From the NCBI GenBank assembly GCA_013420905.1, contig JAAXNY010000004.1, forward strand, positions 3,534,001 to 3,598,000: a stretch of 64,000 bases of DNA, read 5' to 3'. This document shows positions 55,202 through 64,000 of this stretch, piece by piece. The notes below the pieces were generated by a model. That model saw only the letters and a program-made list of their open reading frames with translations. It did no database searches and was not told where the DNA came from. Origin of the DNA: Collybia mongolica. Lineage: Eukaryota > Basidiomycota > Agaricomycetes > Agaricales > Clitocybaceae. The position numbers and the translations under genes are program-made. Positions within the stretch are counted from its first letter, which is position 1; each line of letters starts with the position of its first letter.

Positions 55202-57145
55202 TCAGGCTGGTCCAGGTTGCTCCGCGATAAGCTGTGCATCACTTCCGTCGTAATCGTCATCTTCCTCCTCGTCCTCGTCCTCCTCTTCCTCTTCCATTGC
55301 TGCTTCTGCTTCTGCCTGAGCTTGGGCTGCCGAAGCAGCGTTGGCGATGGCTTCTTCGAGCATTTTGGTTTGCTCATCGGAGAGCCCATACATCGACAGA
55401 GATGGAACTCCCGAGGCCATTAAATCCACCGTATTATTGGCATTCGTGTCGGGTTGCGATATTGTTGGATCCTTGAAAGGCTGGTTGGGAGGAACATTCG
55501 TGTCCACGGGTGGGACTTCAGGAGCAGTTATATTAGACTCATCTATCTTGGAAGGCATATTCTGCAGCTGCGCGCGAGCAATGACACTTGCCAACGTTGC
55601 CTGACCCCCTGTTGGGTCTATAGCTGGTGCAGGAGCGTTTCCAAGGGGAGATCCAAGCGCATTACCGACATGAATTTGAAGGAGGCCGTGAAGGCTCATA
55701 ACTGCTGATTGAATTCCAGAGATGACAACCGGCTGAACCTCTCCTTCTTCTAGCTGTGTATCATGTTGATTTTTGACGAGTCGTGGAATCGATGGACCTG
55801 CGATAGCGATCCCATTCCATAGCTTTGCTCGCCGTTCTTCACGACCTGGCTCCTCCGCTTTCCCTTCATCTACCTCCACTTCCAATACTTCCGCTTCAAT
55901 ACATGCCTGACTTTTCGGCCCTCGATTTCTACTACCATTTTTATGACGTTTGATAGCATCCCTGCGAGAAAACATTTTGTGGCATCCACCACATTGCCAC
56001 GCTTTCTTATCGTGCAGTTTAATATGACGTTTAAGATCGTGGTTTCTAGCAAATGAAGCGGGACAAGTAGTACATCGGTATGGTCGGTGCACAGCATGAA
56101 CACGCTGATGTGCGCGCAGGGTGTAAAGCCGCGAAAATGTCTTTCCGCAACCAGCAATAAGGCAGGGATAGACGGCAGTACCTATATCTGTTGAAATGGT
56201 CGTAGGCTGACTAGGCAACCATGAATATGTTGGATTTGCTGGGAATGCGTGGGGGGTTTGTGAATTGGGGTCCGAACCCTGACCAATTTGAATTCCACTA
56301 AGGACACCGATGACTTGTATCAAGCCACTGATTTCTTGAAGGGCATGCATTTCGCGTCCACCTCCCGCAGATGATGTAACGGCAAACAGGAACACCTGGT
56401 GAAGCTGCAAACGTATGGAGGAGACAAGCGCTGAGTCGAGAGTTTGGGTCGGTGATGCTCCAAGAGTATGAGCAATCACGCGAACTGCTTCAGTCACTTG
56501 AGTATGCAGGTCTGAATCTGGTACGTATGGACGCTTGTAGGCTCGAGAGTCATTTGCATGTAAGCCATCGTCTGTCTCTTCTCGTTTTCGTTTTCCTTTG
56601 TCAAGCTGGATGGAAGATGCGTTTGAGTGTCGTAAAGTCCCAAATAGCACTTCAGATCTCGCTAAAGTGACGAGGATTTGGCTAAGGGACATTGACATGG
56701 CTTTCGGAATAGACCCTGTAGCCACCGCTTGATTCAAGGCATCTAGAACATTGCTGCCATCAGAGTTTGGAACGGCAGTCGATGCCAGAGTCGAACGAGC
56801 AAGTGGGTCGTTCTCAACGAACGTTAAGATAGCCCTCATCGTAACGATGATGGCGTCTACTCTACGCGACGGCATGGCCACGGTAGTTGACATGGAGATG
56901 GAAGACCCATTCTCTGTGGTTGGGACTGGACCAACTGGGGTGGAAGGAAGAGCAGCTGGTTGCTCCACACTCCCTTTGCTAAGATCTGCCCACAACTCTG
57001 CACCCAAACGGCGCGCGATTTCTTCGGCCTCCGCGTCAATGTCATCGTCCCCATCATCGTCGTATTCGTCGTCCTCTTCATCCCAATCTTCTTGGTCAAG
57101 TGAATCGTTTAATTTTTCAGGATTTTCGGTTCGTATTTCGGCCAT
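55202..57145 (-). CDS. three-finger C2H2 transcription factor, 647 residues
   Basis: A single uninterrupted frame starting MAEIRTENPEKLNDSLDQED. An acidic run (EEDDEYDDDGDDDIDAEAEE) covers about residues 20-42. The zinc fingers lie near residues 327-415: CLIAGCGKTFSRLYTLRAHQ with RVH; YRCTTCPASFARNHDLKRHI with KLH; and WQCGGCHKMFSRRDAIKRHK ending in NGSRNRGPKSQAC, so the third is C2HC with a long gap before the last ligand. A second acidic, Ala/Glu-rich region near the C-terminus (AQAQAEAEAAMEEEEEDEDE) may be an activation domain (inference). Three adjacent fingers ending in a C2HC finger recall Crz1- and Rpn4-like factors, but I do not assign one. The start is 267 bp from the divergent carrier gene. 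Confidence 0.85.
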   Translation of the reverse strand: MAEIRTENPEKLNDSLDQEDWDEEDDEYDDDGDDDIDAEAEEIARRLGAELWADLSKGSVEQPAALPSTPVGPVPTTENGSSISMSTTVAMPSRRVDAIIVTMRAILTFVENDPLARSTLASTAVPNSDGSNVLDALNQAVATGSIPKAMSMSLSQILVTLARSEVLFGTLRHSNASSIQLDKGKRKREETDDGLHANDSRAYKRPYVPDSDLHTQVTEAVRVIAHTLGASPTQTLDSALVSSIRLQLHQVFLFAVTSSAGGGREMHALQEISGLIQVIGVLSGIQIGQGSDPNSQTPHAFPANPTYSWLPSQPTTISTDIGTAVYPCLIAGCGKTFSRLYTLRAHQRVHAVHRPYRCTTCPASFARNHDLKRHIKLHDKKAWQCGGCHKMFSRRDAIKRHKNGSRNRGPKSQACIEAEVLEVEVDEGKAEEPGREERRAKLWNGIAIAGPSIPRLVKNQHDTQLEEGEVQPVVISGIQSAVMSLHGLLQIHVGNALGSPLGNAPAPAIDPTGGQATLASVIARAQLQNMPSKIDESNITAPEVPPVDTNVPPNQPFKDPTISQPDTNANNTVDLMASGVPSLSMYGLSDEQTKMLEEAIANAASAAQAQAEAEAAMEEEEEDEDEEEDDDYDGSDAQLIAEQPGPA

Positions 57146-57412
57146 TTTTTTATGTACGGCATTCGCAAATGCTGATAGAATTGAACTTGAAAATGCGGTT
57201 GTGAGAGAACCGGTTTGAAAGTCGTTAATGGAAACAGTATTGGAATATCATTGCCACGTGGCTGATCTCTGATCTTCAGAATTCTTTTTATCTTATCAGC
57301 CAGATTTGTGCAAGTTTGGTGACTTTTTTTCAATTTCATACCGCCAGCAAATGCGGAACTCAGCGGGGCAAGGCTGTAAAGTAAACTTACTCAGTATCAT
57401 CGCAGACGAACA

Positions 57413-58639
57413 ATGTCGAAAACCGTAAGAGACTTGACGGCAGGGACCGCAGGTGGAATAGCCCAGGTACTTAGACACAGATCTGCCTTTTTCGTGGCAT
57501 ATAGTCTAATGTTGAGCAGGTTCTAGTGGGGCAACCCTTCGATATAGTTAAAGTTGTGCGTTACATGGCACTCAAATATTGCACCTTGATGCCAGCATTA
57601 TTCATGATGAAAACTCCTTTCTAAAGCGGATGCAAACAGCTCCCAAAGGCACGTACACAGGGATGTTACATTGTGCGGGAGGTATCTTGAAGAATGAAGG
57701 ACCCCTAGCATTTTATAAGGTATTTATGATCCTTTGGTCGAAGATCGATAAGCTCATAATCCATTTAGGGCACATTAACACCATTGTTGGGTATCGGAGT
57801 CTGTGTCTCCATCCAGTTTGGTGTCCTGGAATGGGTAAAACGTTCTTTCGCCAACCAAAACTTGCGTAAAGGCGAAGGCGGAGAAGGTGGACGAACACTA
57901 ACTGGGAAACAGCTCTTCGCCGCTGGGGTTATGGCGGGTTTAGGAAATGGTGTCGTGTCAGGTCCTGTGGAACATATTCGAATTCGTAAGATCCTACCTT
58001 TCAAACCTTTTCTTTTTCGTTCAAGCAAATATCAGGACTACAAACACAATCGAACACGAAGCCTACGTACGCTGGCCCCTTCGATGCAATTAAGAAAATA
58101 TATACAGCGCACGGCATCGCCGGCATCTATAAGGGGCAAGCAGTGACCCTTCTTCGAGAGGCGACTGGCTATGGTGTCTATTTCATGACATACGAGAAAC
58201 TAATACAGTGGGAGTTGGCAAAGAAGGGTATTCGTAGAGATGAGATCAGTCCAATGAACGCTGTTTTGTATGGGGCAACAGCTGGTTACGCAGTAAGTTT
58301 GATTGTCGACGTCGTTTGTTCTACTTTTACCCCATACATCTACAGCTGTGGGCTGTCATATATCCTATTGACATGATTAAGTCGAGGATGCAGACCGACG
58401 GATTCACGGCTTCAACCGGCCAAAAGTATACCTCAACATTAGACTGCGTTCGTACAATTTGGCGAGCTGAAGGCATTGGTGCCTTTACTCGTGGACTCGG
58501 ACCAACCCTCATAAGGTGAGTACTCGTATTCACACTTAGTATTACAATATCCATACGTCTGCCATACAGGTCCCCTTTCGCGAATGGAGCCACCTTCCTC
58601 GGATTTGAGATGGCGAATCGATTATTGAGCTCATGGTGA
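57413..58639 (+). CDS. YMC1: mitochondrial carrier, YMC1 type
   Basis: An inner-membrane SLC25 carrier with three repeats. The start at 57413 gives MSKTVRDLTAGTAGGIAQVL. Repeat one has the signature PFDIVKVRMQT, split by an intron near 57461-57600 in which further splicing is needed. Then GPLAFYKGTLTPLLGIGVCV, SIQFGVLEWVKRSF, LFAAGVMAGLGNGVVSGPVE with the second signature PVEHIRIR, then LLREATGYGVYFMTYEKLIQ. The third signature is PIDMIKSRMQTDGF, and GIGAFTRGLGPTLIRSPFAN and GATFLGFEMANRLLSSW close the protein, stop at 58637-58639. The pieces VLVGQPFD and GYGVYFMTYE fit Ymc1/Ymc2, linked in yeast to glycine and glutamate transport. About eight exons. Confidence 0.88.
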
Positions 58640-61218
58640 GCGGCAAGTTAGAAGTATAGACCTACCTCAGAGAATATTACCTGTATTATAAGCGGATTAG
58701 ACTAAAGTACCTTGAAACATATGGCTCTCCACCGCCTATTAATGCCACGTACAGCGCAACTAGTACCATAATTCGAGGAGGTTTGATGTGGCCAATTAAA
58801 CTCCTGGCCTCAATTAAAATAAAGGTGAAAAGCCTGAGTCAACACCAACTCTTCAGCTGTTGCTCTTCCAACTGTTGACACAATTTGTATCATTGTTTAG
58901 CTCAGTAGGACGAGAAGGGAGAACTTTGTTCGGTACCTTTCTACCATATCCCCCCGAAGAAAAAAAAAAGCTGAATTACAAGTCTATTTAGTTTCGCCTG
59001 TCTGTAATTCACTACGCCCGCCTATCCAGCAAGTAGACATGAAGCACTGGTCGTCCAAGGATCAGGTTTCGGCAGGTAAGTATATTTCTATCCTCACCAC
59101 CCATGTATATTTATACAACCTGCCTCACTTTGTCATAAGAGAGGGAGTAGCCAAAATTAGCGACCAAGCTCAGGTAAAACGGTGTTGGGAGTTTTCCATG
59201 ACCAAGAGCTGGTCATTACGCGGTCCGCGCTCGCAATTTATGACGTCCGGCCTTTTTCCACAAAGCCGACCCCCAATTACCCACATGCCAGACGGTATAT
59301 GGCGCCTAGTCCCCAAAGATAAATCCATCAGTCCCTGTCCAGGACTACGATCTCTCTGAATTCATATGATAGTGATGAGCCGTACAAGGACGTGCAAGAT
59401 TGAATCAAAGAAATACCGAATTCGCTCGAGTCGAACGGTATATGTAGCTTAGCCTGGGGCGGGAAAGACCTGACGGTTGCGAATCATGAGTGGACACACT
59501 GGCTGCAAAATATAATCGATCGCAGGGATATGACAATTCCCTATGGACGATAAATCAGAGGTTTACCTGTGAAGACTGGAGATAAATCAATGACCAAGCT
59601 GATCAATCCGGTTGATTGGTAAGTGTTTATTATAGCCTGTAGGAAGGGGAGTCAAGAACAAGCTTGCCGATTCTGGCCCATGTTCCGAATTTAATTCGAG
59701 TTTTTTTTTAAAAATCTTTTTTCTTGGTGCAACTATATGGTATAGAGCAACTACCAACAGTTTATTCTTCTATACTGTTTAACAAACGTGGGGTTTTACT
59801 CCATATGCCTGAATGGAAGGCCACCCCGAGGAAATGCGCTTACACACAAAATTGAATGTCATAGACACATCTCACAAAGAAACTGATATGTTGATTTCCT
59901 GGAGTCCGCGCCACGGATCCGTTGTTTCGTTAGAATTAATCACTTAAAGTTATGGGTTATAATTAGTGCCAAAGGGTAGACAATATTTCGTGAAAATCAC
60001 AGCGTCAGACAGCCTATGATTTCCATCACATCCCCCCTCTGTGCTTCTTCTCGCGCATGCAATATAAGAGTCACCTCGTCGTGGCAAGTAATTCAGTGGG
60101 CCTGTGCCATGGCCAAGATATTGCACACGTCCTCGAACGCTTTTACTTGCTACATCGAAGGTCGAGGCATGAGCAAGCAACATCCATGACGTACAGGTCC
60201 TTCAAGTTGTTCACTAGAAACCTCTAGCATGAAGCAATGTCATGATTATGTAGACAGGTACGTGGTTCGACATGCCAAAGTTGGACACCTTGATTGACCA
60301 AAAGAGCTTTCAGCCCCACTGCCCCGGAATTTGACGATACTTCTTCCATATTTTCCCGTTACCGTGTGTGCACCACTCGATTCGAAGAGTAGTTGACGGG
60401 TCGAAAAACACAAGGTAGGTTTTAATCATTATAGGACGATTGTTGGGGTTATCTATCGTCTTCAGAACGGCTGGATTCGCCTTTATTTGACTCCTGTCGT
60501 CCATAACCGAAGATCCAGAGAAAATGGTGTTAGCTAGGTTTCCCCGTTTGCACTCTACGATTCCTCGGATGCGATCTCCCAGCCTAGACTACTCCGTGCC
60601 CGATGGAACAACGGGTTGTCGTACGGCTAACTTGCCTGAAAAATACCCTTGATTCATCAGGCATATAATATATTAGGTAGCTCTGGGAAAAAAAAAAATA
60701 TACCTGATCCATCATTGTAGGTATGAGGATTTTTTTTGGTTTCAAGTAGGGCAGTAAAAACAGCGGTGCGTGTGAGGCGGGTGTCACCATGGGCTCATCG
60801 ACTGCAGATGAGGTTTTGGGCTTTGTTGTGGAATGTACCAATATCTAGGAGAGGGCCGCCCCAGAGTAAGTTCAGGATTTCCCGTTCTGGAGGTTCCTCG
60901 TCGCGCAATTTATAAACAAGGGTGAATTACATGCTAAGGGCATGTAGACCTTACATACCGAGGAGAACGCGTTGAGGATATTTCTCTCACCATTTTTGCG
61001 ATCTGTGATGGGCCAGCAATCGTACTCGGGCTGATACGAAGTCGGAGTCGTATAAGATTCCGGGTCGGAATCATGTTAGATTAGCCATAGGGCCTAGGAT
61101 TTAGGTATCGGAGGAAATCGACTTCTTGTGCACATGAGTGATCCTGACTGATTAAATTTTTTTTTCGACCAGTAAGGTAATGTATGATTCAAGCGGTTCT
61201 TTACGAAAAGTTCCCAAG
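58640..61218. other. long gene-poor region
   Basis: No gene is firmly supported. A possible exon with a strong GTAAGT donor starts at the ATG at 59039 (MKHWSSKDQVSA) but leads nowhere clear. A minus-strand frame ending at 60310 is discussed as a finding. T- or A-rich tracts lie near 59701-59725 and 60690-60700. Confidence 0.45.
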
Positions 61219-62773
61219 TCACTCCACCTTGCCACAATTGCCACCCTTTTCTACGGTCGTCGTATGAGCGCTGACAACCGATGTCCGTGCCGACCTTCCC
61301 TTTGGCTCAGAGAAAGTGGGCGAGTCTGCATAAGTCCACAGCACGCCCTCTCCGTCCAAGAAATCGATGCCTTGCTTCTCGAACTTCTCTACCCACCATA
61401 TAAAAACATCTTTAATTAATGAGTCTGTGTCCGCGTCAACTAAAAATCCAACGGTCTTCACCACTTCCAAGTTTGGGTATTTGTCCGGTGTAAAAGAGAG
61501 AAGATGCCCTTTGGTACCCGAACCTTTGTCGCCTGTCTTGTCAGGATACAGAGACTCTGCTCTAACACCACGAAGACCGATGCGGCGAATAGAATGATGA
61601 ACATGTGAACCAAGAGGTGGAGAGGTAGTGGGAAATGTAAAAGTGTCAAGGTTGGGGCATAAATCAGATCGCAGGAATATGTCAGGATTGAGGTGTGACG
61701 CAGAACGCCTAAATATCGCGGTGTCTGGATCGGGATCTGAGTCCACTGAAGGGGAAGGCAAATCAATCGAGGTGAGGGACCGTCCATGAACCTTGAGAAA
61801 TGCTAGAAGTAGGTCTAATGTATCTGTCTTGATTGATATGGTCTTGATTGTGAGATTGCGTAAAGCAGGAAGGGAAAGCATCGCTGCCATGGCTATACTC
61901 CGTGGGTGGGTTGACATGATAATATGTTGAACCTTTGGTAAGGATGGAATCCGTGGACCTGTCTCGGACCCCGCCGCGAGCTCATTTCCGATATAGTTGC
62001 GCAAGTCCAGGACGCGTAAAGACTGGAACGACCCAAGAAAATCAGGGGTCGTGATTGTTGGGAAGATCGTCAACTCGCCCCAATACAATGCCTCCAAAGA
62101 TGGGCCACATAATGTCGCGATCGCGTTCAGAAATTCAACAGGTAGCGGGTGGATCCATGTCGCGCTCAGGGTTCGAAGTTTTGGGCACGCCTGGAGGATG
62201 TGAAATATGCTCTGTAGATATCGTATATCATGCGCACCTCGCGCGTGGGTGAATATTTCAACATGTCGCGTCCACGTCCCATATCCAGGAGAAGCCTGGA
62301 TCCTTCCCATGTCTCGTTCATCATATGCCGACTTTTGAGCACTACTTCGTAGGACCGCAAGAATCGCGTTAGCCCTGGCTGGACTCCGTACTACTACATG
62401 CTCATAGAGCATCTGAACAGCAATTTGGCGCCAGGAACGGCAAACAAGAACGAGGGAGAGCTTGGTCCGCGTTGAGAAAGTGGGCGTGTTCACTCCCATC
62501 ACGTTGGTTGACACTCTCTTCAGGGAGAAGGGGTCCAGAGGAACGATGGTGGCATGTTGGTGGACGTAGGTTGCAAACTGGAATATTTCAAGCCATATTT
62601 CAAGGGGCAAGTCAGGTGGAGGTTTTGACCTCTGATTTCGACTTGATATTTGTTCTGATCCCGTAAAGAGGCTGATCACAGACTGGAGTTAGGAAATAAT
62701 GGAAATACATGCAAAATTTATACCATTTGAAAGGATTTGAGAGTTCCCAGAAAAGATTCAGAGTAGCGTCCAT
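61219..62773 (-). CDS. F-box protein with leucine-rich-like region
   Basis: A short first exon from the ATG at 62771-62773 encodes MDATLNLFWELSNPFK. A GT-AG intron (acceptor GATCAG near 62670) leads to LFTGSEQISSRNQRSKPPPD, then the F-box LPLEIWLEIFQFAT, split by a variable insert from KLSLVLVCRSWRQIAVQMLY. The remaining 400 residues are irregular leucine-rich repeats (LRVLDLRNYIG, LPALRNLTIKTISIKT), ending GGNCGKVE. Such proteins recruit substrates to SCF ubiquitin ligases; agaricomycetes carry many and they vary fast. The substrate is unknown. If only the large exon is used, the start would be 62679; the 62773 start gives a full N-terminus. Confidence 0.83.
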
Positions 62774-62874
62774 GGTGATTTGAGAACAAGTGCTTTGAAG
62801 TGAAATAGAAATAACGACGCCACAGCAGCAAGCAAGGCCAAATACTCCGACGCTCCTTCATTCCACCACCTAAT

Positions 62875-64000
62875 ATGCTGGGCGCATGGTCACTTGTCCT
62901 TTTGTCATCCGGTTTACAGCTGTCTCGAGCAATTAACGTCTATTTGAATGCACACAATAATTTCCTAGAATCAACTTTGTCCCCAGAAGACGCAAGTTTT
63001 GTCCTTTCACGCCATCTTGGCGTCGAGGTCTTCGAACCCTTTCACGATGCTACCGGTATGGAGTATGCAGGCGAAGCATTCGTCGGACAAGGTCCAGTCA
63101 ATGGACTCTTATTGACTCTAGAGGATACAGACATGCAAGGTGTGTAGACGCTATATCTCCTGTCCGTCCATAACAATGCTGAAATTAGCTTGCGCAGCCA
63201 TCCTCGCCAATTCAATCACGCCTTCGTTTAAGCTGATTGAATCAACCTCTTCCTTATCCTCCGTAATATCCACCTACCTCCATCGTGCACAGCACACGTA
63301 TACCTCAATCTATGAGTCCCGGCAACTAGAGAATGTTCACTCCCTTTCTGCTTTCTTTGAGATAGCGGAGAGACCCGCGTTTGCAGCTGTGGAAGCAGAA
63401 TCACTTTCGAACTTGCGTCGAGAGTACGGTAGCTCGAGCAAAGAGTACTTGCATGCTATAGACCAGCTTCGTACTTTCCTTGAGCGCGCGTATGATCAAA
63501 ACAGAACATTACATGTTGCTCTTCTCTCATATTCGCCTTCTTTTCGTACACATGACAAGCGCCAACCCCAGTCCTCTCAGTCACCTATCCCCCCAAACTC
63601 CCCACCCCCTCAAGAACCTATTGGTGGCGTATCAACTTGTTTCACCTCTGCCGAAGCCTGCGCAATTGGGACTAGTTCGTGTTCAGGGCGAGGAAAGTGT
63701 GTTGCGGCAAGCAAGTCTGGTCGGACGTGTTTCATTTGCACATGCGAGGTCACAAGAACTGGTGAAGGTTCCAAAGTGAAGACCGATACGTGGGTTGGCC
63801 AGAGTTGCGAGAGGAAAGACGTTAGCGGGTCTGTCTTTCGTTGCTGTCGGTTTCTTATAATCTAATCCTTCCTCAGGCCTTTTGTGCTTTTGACAGGAAC
63901 AGCTATCGTAATGATTCTCCTCGTATTTGGGTCCATCTCCCTATTATCGAGTGTAGGTGACCACGAATTGCCTAGCACATTGTTGGCTACTGCTGTGAAT
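62875..64000 (+). CDS. Vps3844-family (DUF3844) ER/vacuolar membrane protein, partial
   Basis: The signal peptide is MLGAWSLVLLSSGLQLSRA. The lumenal part contains LSPEDASFVLSRHLGVEVFE and, after an intron (about 63140-63191), ILANSITPSFKLIESTSSLS. The family mark is the cysteine-rich domain CFTSAEACAIGTSSCSGRGK, then CVAAS, CFICTCEV and WVGQSCERKDVSG. After a second intron (about 63828-63877) comes the membrane helix FVLLTGTAIVMILLVFGSIS, then LLSSVGDHELPSTLLATAVN at the window end. The cytosolic tail is probably short and lies outside. Fungal members are needed for normal vacuolar sorting in reported cases; the molecular role is unknown. Divergent from the F-box gene, with 101 bp between starts. 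Confidence 0.9.

Noticed and set aside
1..64000. CRISPR arrays, bacterial operons, rRNA genes, viral replication genes
   Set aside because: No regularly spaced repeats, no rRNA sequence and no viral replicase or capsid pattern was seen; the gene structure is eukaryotic throughout.

Overview
This window is nuclear DNA from a filamentous basidiomycete, probably an agaricomycete. Protein genes are split by many short GT-AG introns of about 45-65 nt. The families are fungal (DUF4470, WOPR/Gti1-Pac2, PalC-type BRO1, Vps3844, PPG1, a Cys3-like bZIP). The one clear mobile element is a LINE with RNase H and CCHC domains of a fungal type. All calls rest on reading the sequence and joining exons by eye; no search was run.

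Layout. 0-10.7 kb: a DUF4470 protein cut by the left edge (-), an ARFRP1/yeast-Arl3-type GTPase (-), the V-ATPase c'' subunit VMA16 (+), a CUE-domain ubiquitin-binding protein (-), a Cys3/MetR-type bZIP (-) and the splicing factor CWC24 (+). 11.7-22.1 kb: a small C2H2 factor (-), the PP2A-like phosphatase PPG1 (+), a tail-anchored CRAL-TRIO protein (-), a SETD6/Rkm4-type lysine methyltransferase (+) and an intracellular LysM protein (+). 24.7-29.7 kb: glycolipid transfer protein (-), a GAF-type free methionine-R-sulfoxide reductase (+) and cysteinyl-tRNA synthetase with a mitochondrial presequence (-). 31-35 kb: two tandem WOPR regulators (+). 35.4-37.5 kb: TFIIA large subunit TOA1 (-) and a small coiled-coil protein (+).

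37.6-39.9 kb holds a 5'-truncated LINE on the minus strand with a 17-nt poly(A) tail and a perfect 14-bp target-site duplication. 40-42 kb holds decayed reductase-domain fragments. 42.2-46.8 kb is a near-symmetric locus: two identical intron-containing tRNA-Val(AAC) genes lie head to head, each just upstream of a co-oriented protein gene (a PalC-like BRO1 protein and the GPI-transamidase subunit PIG-U/GAB1), with a small secreted cysteine-rich protein between them. 46.9-53.4 kb: a membrane-anchored cysteine synthase of the Mcy1 type (-), two tandem CoA-binding-domain proteins (+) and a GH18 chitinase (+). 54.8-64 kb: a very short ORF, a three-finger C2H2 factor (-), a YMC1-type mitochondrial carrier (+), an F-box protein (-) and a Vps3844-family membrane protein running off the right edge (+).

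Most genes are unlinked housekeeping functions (membrane traffic and acidification, translation, splicing, transcription, sulfur metabolism), so the window is not one pathway or a secondary-metabolite cluster. The more unusual parts are the LINE insertion, the tandem WOPR pair, the tRNA/secreted-protein locus and the reductase relics.
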